Assembly: GCF_000020125.1 (NCBI RefSeq)
Contig: NC_010681.1
Span: 2,604,001-2,668,000, forward strand
Direction of reading: 5' to 3'
Origin: Paraburkholderia phytofirmans PsJN
GTDB lineage: Bacteria; Pseudomonadota; Gammaproteobacteria; Burkholderiales; Burkholderiaceae
Length of the DNA stretch: 64,000 bases
The notes under the pieces are model-generated. The model saw only the letters and a program-made list of their open reading frames with translations. It made no database searches and was not told the DNA's origin. Positions within the stretch are counted from its first letter, which is position 1. Each line of letters opens with the position of its first letter. This document shows, piece by piece, positions 43,851-52,233 of this stretch. The translations under genes and the position numbers were made by a program.

Positions 43851-44114
43851 CTACCGCTTCGCTCGACGCGCCGTCTTCGCATCATCGCCGGCCACGTCCT
43901 GCAGTTGCTCTTCCGGCGCGCTGCGCCCGCCTCGCTCCCGTTCCGCGGATTGATCGGCGCTCGGATCAGCACTGTCGGGCGAATCGTCACCCTCGGCTTC
44001 GATCTGTCTGCGCGCTTCCTCCCAATGCTTTTCCGCGTTGTTGTCCGGCGACGGATCGTTTTCCCAGAGCTGATACGCCCGGGTACGAATGCGGGCTTCG
44101 AGATCGTTGTCCAT
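43851..44114 (-). CDS. DUF2934 family small protein
   Basis: 87 residues. The DUF2934 core is RIRTRAYQLWENDPSPDNNAEKHWEEARRQIEAE. The tail is acidic and then basic (DDSPDSADPSADQSAERE, GDDAKTARRAKR). Soluble, function unknown; such genes are numerous in Burkholderia-like genomes and are sometimes linked to stress. Confidence 0.82.
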   Translation of the reverse strand: MDNDLEARIRTRAYQLWENDPSPDNNAEKHWEEARRQIEAEGDDSPDSADPSADQSAERERGGRSAPEEQLQDVAGDDAKTARRAKR

Positions 44115-44675
44115 GCTGCGTTTCTCCGTAAAAAATGGTTGCCGCTGTGCGCTATGAATGGCCTGCGGCGATGCGAGCCGGTGTCACTGCGGGTCCGGCT
44201 GCGTGAAAAGAACGGCAGTGACAGGGCGAGCAAAGCCCATACCCGCACGGCTCTCGACACATGGCGGTGTTGGCGCGTCAGCAGTGAGCGACGTCGCTGC
44301 CTGGCGGGCATACCGTGATCGATCACATAGGTATGTCGCGGATGTAGCAATATTCACGCGGCGTCCAATGTTTTGCTCAAGTTGCACTGCAGCGTAAAAA
44401 TTCGCGCCTAAGCGTGTTTCTTCTATAAACCGCTAAGGGGTCGATGGTTGCCCTATGCCTTGACTGACCATTCGCATAATGGCAATGACACGCCAAACCA
44501 TAGTATCGACAAGAGATTCAGCGGAGCCTGGCGCACAGATCATCGGCGATTCCGGCGCGCAATCCTAACGTTCGGCGACCTTGCGGACTATAACGGTACT
44601 CATACAGTGAACGTCCCGGGAGCAGCCGAGCGGCTTAAGCCCCTGCCCCGCACGACTGGTCATTCGGAGTTCAGA
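44115..44675. other. Intergenic region with a long palindrome
   Basis: 561 bp between the divergent DUF2934 gene and the unknown gene at 44676. No supported gene. It contains the striking palindrome at 44309-44335 and presumably both promoters. Confidence 0.5.
44309..44335. promoter_or_regulatory. Nested palindrome, probable operator
   Basis: CATACC, then the perfect 12-bp palindrome GTGATCGATCAC (44315-44326), ATA, then GGTATG. The 6-bp outer arms also match. The spacing does not fit CRP (N6) or FNR (N4) sites. 195 bp before the DUF2934 start and 341 bp before 44676. Confidence 0.45.
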
Positions 44676-45020
44676 ATGCAATCGACCGACGAGCAAATCG
44701 CAATGCCACCGGACGAACCCGCCACGAAACAAATGGCGGTTGGAAACAGCACCCCGGGGCAACACGATCGTTACCGGCTCACCGTGCGCGCAAAGGCAGG
44801 GGATCTGAGGGTCGTTGCCGCGTGGCAGGTTCTCGGTTGCGAGGCACCACAGGCGGACCACGTCCGGATCCGTGTGGATCGCCGTCACTGCTACGAAGAA
44901 ATGACCATAACGTTCACTGCGGTGTCGCCGGATACACTCGCGGCGATGGTGGGCCGGCTGGTCGCACTCCCGTGGGCGCTCGACGCGTACTTTTGTCCCT
45001 GTGCGTTAGCACAGGCGTAG
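44676..45020 (+). CDS. Unknown small protein with ACT-like pattern
   Basis: 114 residues from ATG 44676 with GGAG 7 nt upstream. After a polar N-terminus (~35 residues), the sequence DRYRLTVRAKAGDLRVVAAW, VLGCEAPQADHVRIRV, CYEEMTITFTAVSPDTLAAM and VGRLVALPWALDAYF alternates strands and helices like an ACT/ferredoxin-like fold. That assignment is by secondary-structure impression only. No partner gene. Confidence 0.6.
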   Translation: MQSTDEQIAMPPDEPATKQMAVGNSTPGQHDRYRLTVRAKAGDLRVVAAWQVLGCEAPQADHVRIRVDRRHCYEEMTITFTAVSPDTLAAMVGRLVALPWALDAYFCPCALAQA

Positions 45021-45094
45021 AGCTTCCCATCCGGGAGCGGCCGTCAGGCGAATATCTGGCGCGCGCGTCGGTTGGCTCCCGCGCCCGTGTCGAC

Positions 45095-45757
45095 TTACCG
45101 CGCCATGTCGCCCCAGCCCTGAGCACCAATCAACGGCACAAAGCGCACGAGATCGAGCATTTCCTCGTGGTAGGTCGTGCTGCTGTCGCGAGTGAGCCGG
45201 ATCAGTCGCTGATGGTCAGGATCCGGCCCCACCGGCATCACGATCCGCCCGCCGATTTCGAGTTGCGCGCTCCACGCGGGTGGTACGCCCGGACCGGACG
45301 CGGTGGCGACGATTGCATCGAACGGGGCACGCGCCGGCAGCCCGAGCGTGCCGTCAGCGGTGTGGACGTTCACGTTGTCGTAACCGAGGGCGCGTAGCCG
45401 ATCCATAGCGCTCTCAGCCAGTTGCGGATGACGCTCGACCGTATCGACGCGTGCAACCATTTCCGCGAGCACAGCCGCGGCGTAGCCGGAGCCCGTGCCG
45501 ATCTCGAGCACACGGTCTTCCGGCTTGAGTCGCGCCGCCTGCAACATCCGCGCGACCATGAATGGTTGGGTGATGGTCTGGCCGGCTTCGATCGGAAGCG
45601 CTGCGTCCGCATAAGCCCACGCGCGCAGATCGGGACTCAGAAAGGCCTCGCGCGGCACGCGCCGCATCGCGTTCAGAATGCACGGCTCCGCGATGCCGCG
45701 CGCAATCAGTTGCCGCTCGACCATCGTTTCGCGCGACGCCGCCAGATCATCATGCAC
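45095..45757 (-). CDS. pcm: Protein-L-isoaspartate O-methyltransferase
   Basis: Repairs isoaspartyl residues using SAM. 220 residues from GTG 45757, preceded by GGGGAGAAG; an upstream extension has no site. Motifs: MVERQLIARGI, VPREAFLSPDLRAWAYADAA, ALPIEAGQTITQPFMVARML (IGxGQTISQP type), and the SAM-binding VLEIGTGSGYAAAVLAEM. C-terminal LEIGGRIVMPVG is present. Not in the usual surE-pcm-nlpD order, so probably an extra paralogue. Confidence 0.92.
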   Translation of the reverse strand: MHDDLAASRETMVERQLIARGIAEPCILNAMRRVPREAFLSPDLRAWAYADAALPIEAGQTITQPFMVARMLQAARLKPEDRVLEIGTGSGYAAAVLAEMVARVDTVERHPQLAESAMDRLRALGYDNVNVHTADGTLGLPARAPFDAIVATASGPGVPPAWSAQLEIGGRIVMPVGPDPDHQRLIRLTRDSSTTYHEEMLDLVRFVPLIGAQGWGDMAR

Positions 45758-46037
45758 CGTGCTTCTCCCCTCGTTGTGACAGCGGTTCGCTGTCACGGGG
45801 GCTGCCCTTACCATGCATCACGATAGCGCGGAAAACGCCGGAAAACATGATCTAAAAACGAAGACTGGTGCGTTCGCGGCAGAATTCCGAGCCGGATTCG
45901 CGACCGGCTATGCAGGGTGGCGCGCTTGAGGGAAGATCAGACGTAGACGTGTTGCGTTGCGAGCAACATGTGTTCATTGTGTTCGTTCAAAGGAATTCCG
46001 CGGCCGCGTCACCGCGCCGGCTAACGCGATGTGGCGC

Positions 46038-46196
46038 TCAATGCCCGGCGCTGCGCCAATGCGGCCAGTAGTGATGGTGACCCATCTGCCTAAGCCGCTT
46101 CCGACGCATTTGCTCCTGGCGATAGTGAGCGGCGACGAACACGGCTGCGGTCGCCATCACGAACGAACCTACGACGATTGCCACTGCTTCATTCAT
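46038..46196 (-). CDS. Small single-span membrane protein, unknown
   Basis: 52 residues, MNEAVAIVVGSFVMATAAVF continuing VAAHYRQEQMRRKRLRQMGH and ending HHYWPHWRSAGH. One N-terminal transmembrane helix followed by a basic, His/Trp-rich cytoplasmic tail. A strong GGAGG lies 5-9 nt before the ATG at 46196. No family recognised. Confidence 0.55.
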   Translation of the reverse strand: MNEAVAIVVGSFVMATAAVFVAAHYRQEQMRRKRLRQMGHHHYWPHWRSAGH

Positions 46197-46223
46197 CGGA
46201 ACCTCCGTTGCTGACTATCCGCT

Positions 46224-46611
46224 TCATTGCAGGTGTTGCCCGCCATTGATCGCAATGTTGGCTCCGGTCACGAAACCGGCTTCGCGCGAACACAGGTACA
46301 GCACGAGCGCGGCGACTTCGTCGGGCTGTCCGAGCCGGCCGACCGGCGTTATTGATCAGGATATCGACCGGGCCGACTTCGGCAGCGATCTGCGCCGCGC
46401 ATCTGCCGCACGAGTCGTAGCCGGCGACATCGACCGCGTACGCGCGCAACTGCCGTCCCTGCTCTTCCATGCGTGCGAGCCACTCGTTCGCGCCGGTGTT
46501 GGCCGGCGAACAGGTGACCACGACCGCATACCCGGCGTCATGCAGCTTGATACTGATTGATTCACCCAGTCCGCCCATTCCGCCCGTGACCACCGCGATC
46601 TGCTTCGCCAT
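46224..46611 (-). pseudogene. Acetoacetyl-CoA reductase-like SDR gene (phaB type) with internal deletion
   Basis: The N-terminal ~95 residues are intact (MAKQIAVVTGGMGGLGESIS to VGPVDILINNAG), with the NAD(P)-binding GGMGGLG. Immediately after NNAG the frame changes, and the C-terminal end RLGQPDEVAALVLYLCSREAGF...INGGQHLQ follows in another frame to the TGA at 46224. The ~110 residues between, including the catalytic Ser-Tyr-Lys, are gone. The start has GAGGA upstream, so a truncated peptide may still be made. Confidence 0.85.
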
Positions 46612-46741
46612 CGAATCGTCCTCGCAAAAAATGGCCTTGTAGATGTCTGGGGCCACACTGCATTCAGTCAAGAACTTGATGTACTGGAAAACCGGTTTGC
46701 GCCTCTCCCTCAGTATTCCTTCATATAGAGTAAGAACGGCA

Positions 46742-46763
46742 ACGCGGGCATCGCTGCCCGCGT
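46742..46763 (-). terminator. Hairpin after phasin gene
   Basis: Perfect 9-bp arms ACGCGGGCA / TGCCCGCGT with a 4-nt loop, just past the phasin stop on the minus strand. The following tract (TGCCGTTCTT) is only moderately T-rich. Confidence 0.5.
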
Positions 46764-46768
46764 CGGCC

Positions 46769-47335
46769 TTATCCCTTCGTGCCGGCGGCTACGGGAGCCT
46801 GCTCGGCCCGTCGCGCGGTCTTCGACGCTGTGGCCGCGACCGAGTTGAAATTACTTTCCGCGGCCTGCACGGCCTGTTGCCCGGTTTTCTGCAGCGTTTC
46901 GTACAGCGTGCTCGTGGCGCTGGTCGCGGACTTCCACGCGGCGATCGCCGCTTCGGAACCTGCCGGCGCATTCTTCGCCGCTTCCTCGACGAATGCCTGC
47001 ACACGTGCGTTGTGCCGTTCGTACTGCGCCTGGGCGAATTGCGTGAGTTCAGCCTGCGTAGTCGATGCGATATCGAACACTTGCCGGCCGTACGACAGCG
47101 AATTCTCCGCGAAAGGCCCGGTGAGGCCTGATTGCAACGCGAACCACTGCAGCGGGTCTGTCGTGCCGGGCGCCTTCGTCATATTCTCCTGCGCCTCGGC
47201 CAGCGTGGACCTGACGGCCTGCAGGTTAAGCGCGGCCAGTTTCTCCGCGCCTTCAAAGATCTTTCCGGTCAACCCGAAAAATGCGTCGAGGTTGGCCTTC
47301 ACGACGGCGGCCGGGTCGGGACTCGATAGAGCCAT
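46769..47335 (-). CDS. Phasin family protein (PHB granule-associated)
   Basis: 188 residues from ATG 47335 with GAGGAAT upstream. Phasins coat polyhydroxybutyrate granules. The phasin pattern is visible: ANLDAFFGLTGKIFEGAEKL, AALNLQAVRSTLAEAQENM, AENSLSYGRQVFDIASTTQA, and an Ala-rich C-terminal helix. It lies upstream of the phaB-type pseudogene on the same strand, so a PHB-related unit once existed here. Confidence 0.88.
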   Translation of the reverse strand: MALSSPDPAAVVKANLDAFFGLTGKIFEGAEKLAALNLQAVRSTLAEAQENMTKAPGTTDPLQWFALQSGLTGPFAENSLSYGRQVFDIASTTQAELTQFAQAQYERHNARVQAFVEEAAKNAPAGSEAAIAAWKSATSATSTLYETLQKTGQQAVQAAESNFNSVAATASKTARRAEQAPVAAGTKG

Positions 47336-47569
47336 GGTTGAATTCCTCAAATTCGATCCGGTGCACGAAACCCCCGATCGGACGGGTGTGTTGCGACGGA
47401 TCGCGATGGTGGATAAATCGAAGCGCAAGGACGCCTGTCAGGCAGAATGCGTCGCGAGAGCTTCGACGGTCGTTACATCAACAGGCACTGCAAACCCGCT
47501 CGCAGCCACGCCGCTGCGTTCATGACTGTGTCTTCGGCGCGCTCGCCGGGAGGCGCGCGCCGCGAATGT

Positions 47570-47767
47570 CTAGCGCATCCGGGCGACCGCTTTGAGAATA
47601 GAGTCGCCGTCGCTCGTAAGGTGAGCACGCGGGCGTCCTGACGCAAAATTTTCCAGCGAGATAAGTTGCCGCTCCAGCAGCGTGTCCAGTTCGGCGCGAT
47701 CCAGTTCGATCTGGTCCGGTGCGTTCTTGATGAGCATCAAGGTAGCGAATTCATGGGGACTCAGCAT
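47570..47767 (-). CDS. Small unknown conserved protein
   Basis: 65 residues from ATG 47767 with GAGGAGAC upstream: MLSPHEFATLMLIKNAPDQI followed by ELDRAELDTLLERQLISLEN. A compact helical protein, possibly a winged-helix-like fold (C-terminal HLTSDGDSILKAVARM resembles the wing end of a PadR/MarR domain). I recall similar short proteins from Burkholderia-like genomes but no function. Confidence 0.65.
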   Translation of the reverse strand: MLSPHEFATLMLIKNAPDQIELDRAELDTLLERQLISLENFASGRPRAHLTSDGDSILKAVARMR

Positions 47768-48371
47768 TGCGTCTCCTCGATTTAGTCTCTCTACGCGGAG
47801 AGTACGAATTGCCTCTCGTGCGTGACTGCCGGCAATTCTTCCTGCCGCCCCCTCTGTCAATCGATCATGCAAGCGATCGAATCGCAGAGACGCCATCATA
47901 ACCGTTCAATTTTTGAACGCAATATGTGAAATGCTTTTTTACGCCGCACGGTCTTTTTTTATAAATGATTCCGACTCGCAGGCTTTCCAATTCAACCGCA
48001 CCATCGCCACAGGCCCCTACCAGTAAGGCTCTCATCGATTAATTCATCTATTTTGTTTTAGCAGCTCACTTACTTAACGTCTGAATCTATCGAAAAACCA
48101 TTGGTCTATTTATATTTGAATTGAATATTTATAAGTCGAGTCCTGTTCGTTATGATTACCTCAAAATTGCGAAATATTTATTACAGAGGAAGTATTTGGC
48201 CGCGCATTGCCGGGTAAAACCGAGGGCTAGCGCTCGCGAGCGTTCGGCGTCCATATCAGCCATCTCTGGTTCGGGCGATGGTCGCCAAAAAACTTGACCC
48301 GGCGGGTACGTTGTTCGGCTTCGACGGAGTTATGATGAATGTTGCTGGTCACGTTTGCGTAGGAGGAAATC
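47768..48371. other. AT-rich intergenic region
   Basis: 604 bp without a supported gene. From about 47930 to 48190 the DNA is markedly AT-rich compared with the rest of the window (runs such as TTTTTTTATAAATG and TATTTATATTTGAATTG). A perfect 12-bp palindrome CGCTCGCGAGCG lies at 48231-48242. Confidence 0.6.
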
Positions 48372-48563
48372 ATGCCTTCAACCCCGCCCACACGCCCCAC
48401 TCACCGGCCAGGAATTCCAGACCACCCAGTCCGCGGCGTAACGCCGGGCAGCCAGTCGCTGGCTACTGAATCTGCGCCACGCACCAGGCCCGATGTTCCC
48501 GATGCCGCAGAAGCGGAACCGGTGCCGCACGAACATCTGCCGAGCCGGTCGGACGACAATTGA
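48372..48563 (+). CDS. Small Pro-rich unknown protein
   Basis: 63 residues, MPSTPPTRPTHRPGIPDHPV onward, rich in Pro, Ser, Arg and Glu and probably disordered. The reason to call it is the excellent AGGAGG site 5 nt before the ATG. No homologous family recognised. Confidence 0.5.
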   Translation: MPSTPPTRPTHRPGIPDHPVRGVTPGSQSLATESAPRTRPDVPDAAEAEPVPHEHLPSRSDDN

Positions 48564-48773
48564 ACTGCCTGCGTGTCTCTGAGTGACGCCGCGCGATCGC
48601 GCTACGTGCGGCCAGTTCGACCCAAATGATCTATAACAATAAGGCGCCGGGAATGGCCACGCTGCGTGCTGCCCGGCCGCCCTTAAAGTCGGCCATTCAA
48701 CCGTGGAGGTTTAGCGAAGACAGCATGATGAATCCATGTTTAGTCTGTTCGGTTAGCAGGTATCGGAGGCAAC

Positions 48774-49061
48774 ATGAAGTACGAGTACGGCGGCTGGGTC
48801 ATTGACGCAACCCCGGATTTTTCGCTTGGTCAGTTTTTCGCGCATGCGAGGATCATCAGAACCTCATCCGACGACGATGTGGACACTGAAATGCACATCG
48901 AGCGCAATCTTGCATGGTTCGAAACCGAAGACGAGGCAATCGAGGTCGCGCGGCAATGGGCAATCGAGTGGATCGATGCGCGCGACGATCACCTCGCGAT
49001 GACGGACCCCGGTTCGTTGACCCGGCAGAACGAAAGTCCGGCGAAGGTCCCGGCCAGATAA
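48774..49061 (+). CDS. Unknown 95-residue protein
   Basis: Starts MKYEYGGWVIDATPDFSLGQ, with GGAGGCAAC just upstream. The sequence is acidic with a clear strand-helix pattern (FFAHARIIRT, TEMHIERNLAWFETEDEAIE, ARQWAIEWID). Soluble; no family recognised. Terminated by the hairpin at 49266-49292. Confidence 0.7.
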   Translation: MKYEYGGWVIDATPDFSLGQFFAHARIIRTSSDDDVDTEMHIERNLAWFETEDEAIEVARQWAIEWIDARDDHLAMTDPGSLTRQNESPAKVPAR

Positions 49062-49265
49062 CCAGATACCGTGGTCCCGATCTGGACGAGCAGCCGTGTG
49101 GCCATAGCGCAACGCCTGCGTCAGCGACAATCCTGGCCCGTGCCACGGCGGATGCCGCAATCCGGCCGCGCGCCAATATTCAGGCGAGACGCCTGATTGC
49201 TTCGGGATCGCGATTGTGTAGGATAGATCCAACGCCAGCGCCTCATGCGCGGCGTGTGTGTTCGG

Positions 49266-49292
49266 GCCGCAGCGATTGCTGCGGCTTTTTTT
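49266..49292 (+). terminator. Intrinsic terminator
   Basis: 8-bp stem GCCGCAGC / GCTGCGGC, GATT loop, followed by seven T's (49286-49292). It ends the transcript of the unknown gene at 48774. Confidence 0.85.
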
Positions 49293-49308
49293 CGTCAACA
49301 CACTGTCG

Positions 49309-49581
49309 TCAGCGCGCGAACGTGTCGTCCACTACCCGCTGCCCTGCGCTATACCCTGCCATGAGCGCTTCGGCCTGGGTCGGGAACGGCTGCTGGATGG
49401 TCGCGCCGAGGCGGATCGGCGCAACCACGGGGCGCGTGGCGCCCACGGAACCCATCGTTCTGACTTGCACGACCGCGACGAAGCCGCGCGGAGGCAGCAG
49501 CGTCACGCTGCCCGCGGTCTCCCAGACCGGCTCCAGCTCCACGGTGACCTCAAAGCCTTTGTACCCGTAGATTCTTTTCAT
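49309..49581 (-). CDS. Unknown 90-residue protein
   Basis: Starts MKRIYGYKGFEVTVELEPVW at 49581 with AGGATCATCA before it. Continues WETAGSVTLLPPRGFVAVVQ and ends FPTQAEALMAGYSAGQRVVD. Beta-strand-rich with a C-terminal helix, soluble. I recall similar sequences only as hypothetical proteins of Burkholderia-like bacteria. Confidence 0.7.
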   Translation of the reverse strand: MKRIYGYKGFEVTVELEPVWETAGSVTLLPPRGFVAVVQVRTMGSVGATRPVVAPIRLGATIQQPFPTQAEALMAGYSAGQRVVDDTFAR

Positions 49582-49801
49582 TGATGATCCTGCGTGTTCT
49601 ACCCGGTCGTTAAACCGTGGAATGCTCCTGCAGGAAAGTGTACATCGCACAAGCAGCCGGGCGACGAACGGAATTGCCGAATAGTTCGCTTGCAATCGCA
49701 GGTTCGCAAAACAGCGTCGCTCACATCATCCGCTTGACCGTTCTCTACTTGCGCGCACACTGCTTATTTACGGCGACCGTCTCCAGACATGGAGCCCGAC
49801 C

Positions 49802-50521
49802 ATGACCAAGCCTTTTCAGCAGTGGAAAGTCTTGCCGCACGGCAAGCTCACGGAAGTCGACGAAAACATTCTTACCGTGACCGGCCAACTCCATATGCCG
49901 CTCACCGACCTTCCCCGCCGCATGACCGCGGTTCGTTTGAACGATTCGCGACTGGTGATATTCAGCGCCATCGCGCTCGATGAAGACGAGATGCAAGCGC
50001 TCGAAGATTACGGACGTCCTGCCTTTCTGGTGGTGCCTAACGACCATCATCGATTGGACGCAAAAATCTGGAAAGAGCGCTACCCGTTGATGCAGGTCGC
50101 CGCGCCCGAAGGCTCACGAACCAAAGTGGAAGAAGCGGTGCACGTCGACACGACGGACCCCGGCTTCGGCGATCCGAACGTGCAGTTCGTGACAGTGCCT
50201 GGAACGCGTAGCCATGAGGCAGCACTCGTCATACGGACGCCGAACGGCACGACGCTGGTGCTGAACGATCTGGTCGGCAATATTCGCCATGAATCCGGAT
50301 TCGGCGGCTGGTTTCTGCGCATGACGGGATTCGCGGGCGACGAACCACATATTCCGAAGCCGGTGAAGTTGATCCTCGTCGCGGATAAAGAGGCGCTGCG
50401 CGCCCAGCTTCTGGCATGGGCCGAGCTTCGGTCGCTGAAACGCATTCTCGTGTCGCACGGTTCGCCTATCGAAGATGAGCCGAGCCAGACTCTGCGCGCT
50501 CTGGCCAGCTCGTTGGCGTAG
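49802..50521 (+). CDS. DUF4336-like / metallo-beta-lactamase-fold protein
   Basis: 239 residues, MTKPFQQWKVLPHGKLTEVD. Strand order resembles the MBL fold (TAVRLNDSRLVIFSAIALDE, PAFLVVPNDHHRLD, FVTVPGTRSHEAALVIRTPN, LVLNDLVGNI, RILVSHGSPIED). The canonical HxHxDH zinc motif is absent; NDHHRLD and SHG keep some His/Asp residues, as in DUF4336 proteins. So catalysis is uncertain. Single gene. Confidence 0.75.
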   Translation: MTKPFQQWKVLPHGKLTEVDENILTVTGQLHMPLTDLPRRMTAVRLNDSRLVIFSAIALDEDEMQALEDYGRPAFLVVPNDHHRLDAKIWKERYPLMQVAAPEGSRTKVEEAVHVDTTDPGFGDPNVQFVTVPGTRSHEAALVIRTPNGTTLVLNDLVGNIRHESGFGGWFLRMTGFAGDEPHIPKPVKLILVADKEALRAQLLAWAELRSLKRILVSHGSPIEDEPSQTLRALASSLA

Positions 50522-50751
50522 CGTCAAAGCGCGCGACATCGCTGTGATCTCCGGTGGCCGACGGCTCGCTCGCTCCGCCCGGCATGGTGCTTCAAGGCGG
50601 ATAAACATCGATTAGGATGGCGATCTATCCCAGCGCCCTGCTCTCACTGGCTAGTCCGCAAAACCGCGCTGACGATGAATCGCCTTCCGCGACCGACGAG
50701 CCGTTCAATAAGAATACCGAGCCGCCTCTCCTCCTCCGCTCAATGGAAGGT

Positions 50752-52233
50752 TCATCCGGCAAGAATGCGGTCTGTCTTGGAGTCTATTCGACAAGCATGA
50801 TCGCGATTCTTGGCCTGGTACATCGCGAAGTCGGCCTTCCTGATGAGTTCTTTGGAGTCCTCGCCCGCTTCCAGAATAGCCATGCCAAAGCTCGCACCGA
50901 CCGCTTCGACCCCCCAGCGTGAAATCAGCGGAGCCTGGAGAGCAGCCGTCAACTCAACGACCATCTGCCCGACTACGCCGGTTATAGCGTGAACTTCGAG
51001 TACAACCAGGAATTCATCTCCGCCGAGGCGCCCCACTACGCCACGCTCCTGTACGGTAGTGTGCAGGCGAGCCGCCACCAAGGCCAGAACCTCGTCGCCG
51101 CACTGGTGGCCGTACGTATCGTTGAGCGCCTTGAAGTTATCCAGATCGACAAAAACGACAGCGACTTTTCCGACTGCACCCGGCGCCGCGATCGCCTCCT
51201 CGAGCAGATCCACGATCTTGCCGCGGTTCGGCAAATCCGTCAGTCGGTCCGTTTGAGAAAGACGCCGCAATTCCTCCTTGCCGTTGAGGAGTTTGACGAT
51301 CAGAGCAGTAATCCAGGCCGATAGTGCAGCGAGCATCAACGTGATGGTCGAGGCCATCGTCACATACACGCGGCGCATCCTGAAGTAATCGTCCAGCGCC
51401 TCATCCACAGAAAGACCGGCGACCACCGTCAAACCATATTTCTCGAGATGGCGACTTGCTACGACACGTTCGATGTGATCGATCGGATCGACGAAGTCGG
51501 CGAGCCCCGTCTTGCCGAGCGGCACATAGCTGCTCGGCAGTGCCTCGCCAGAGCGGCTCGGCGAATTGCCCGCACGACGCGACAACATGAACCCACGACC
51601 GGACAGAACGGCAATCATGCCGCGCTCGCCCAGCGCAGCACTGTTGTAGAAGCCATCGGTCAGATACGCCGGGTCTTCCGAGACGATCACCACTCCACCG
51701 AAACTTCCGTCGGGACGGTCGATACGGCGGGTTGCCTGAATGGACCACTGCCTGGAAATACGTCCAATCACAGGCTGGCTGATGAAGAGCCCGATATTTT
51801 CAGGCGACAGGTGAACCCGGAAATGCTCCCGGTCCTTGAGATCGACCGTACCCGTAAATGGCAAAGTCGATGTAATCACGCGGCCGTCGGCACCCGCTAT
51901 GGTGACCTGCAGGGCGGTGTCCGCGGTAATCAATCCGTATGCCCGGTACGCTGCCAGGTCAAAGCTTTGCGGCGTACGTTCGTAACCGTATTTGACCAGC
52001 AACGCGATCTCATCGACATCGTGGACAGTTTTCAGCGTATGGGTTTCCAAGGCATCGGCTAGCGTGCGGGCCGCCACGCGCGTGTCGCGCATCACGGAAG
52101 CCTTCTCGACCTGCAGGCGCAACAGTATGGTGACCCACAGTATGCCGAGGACCAGGACGGTCAGCGCGGGCACCAGAACCAGCGCGTGGCGTGAGGATCT
52201 GGTGCTTTTCGTGGCGTAGATTGTTCGATCCAT
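50752..52233 (-). CDS. Membrane diguanylate cyclase with periplasmic Cache-like sensor
   Basis: Makes cyclic di-GMP from GTP. 493 residues: transmembrane helix 1 at about 16-38, periplasmic sensor about 39-285 with a double-Cache/PAS-like pattern (LQVTIAGADGRVITSTLPFT, LKDREHFRVHL, GLFISQPVIGR, SFGGVVIVSEDPAYL), helix 2 about 293-315, GGDEF domain about 330-485. The active-site motif is intact GGDEF at 404-408 with DLDNFKALNDTYGH upstream. An inhibitory RxxD is not obvious before it. No partner gene. Confidence 0.92.
   Translation of the reverse strand: MDRTIYATKSTRSSRHALVLVPALTVLVLGILWVTILLRLQVEKASVMRDTRVAARTLADALETHTLKTVHDVDEIALLVKYGYERTPQSFDLAAYRAYGLITADTALQVTIAGADGRVITSTLPFTGTVDLKDREHFRVHLSPENIGLFISQPVIGRISRQWSIQATRRIDRPDGSFGGVVIVSEDPAYLTDGFYNSAALGERGMIAVLSGRGFMLSRRAGNSPSRSGEALPSSYVPLGKTGLADFVDPIDHIERVVASRHLEKYGLTVVAGLSVDEALDDYFRMRRVYVTMASTITLMLAALSAWITALIVKLLNGKEELRRLSQTDRLTDLPNRGKIVDLLEEAIAAPGAVGKVAVVFVDLDNFKALNDTYGHQCGDEVLALVAARLHTTVQERGVVGRLGGDEFLVVLEVHAITGVVGQMVVELTAALQAPLISRWGVEAVGASFGMAILEAGEDSKELIRKADFAMYQAKNRDHACRIDSKTDRILAG

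Noticed and set aside
45775..45781. TGTGACA (TGTCACA on the minus strand) just upstream of pcm as a second ECF41 promoter
   Set aside because: The matching CGTC is not at the required 16-nt spacing (GGTG is found), so the match is only the -35 half.
48231..48242. Perfect palindrome CGCTCGCGAGCG
   Set aside because: Short self-complementary GC-rich words are frequent at this GC content and it has no flanking support as an operator or terminator.
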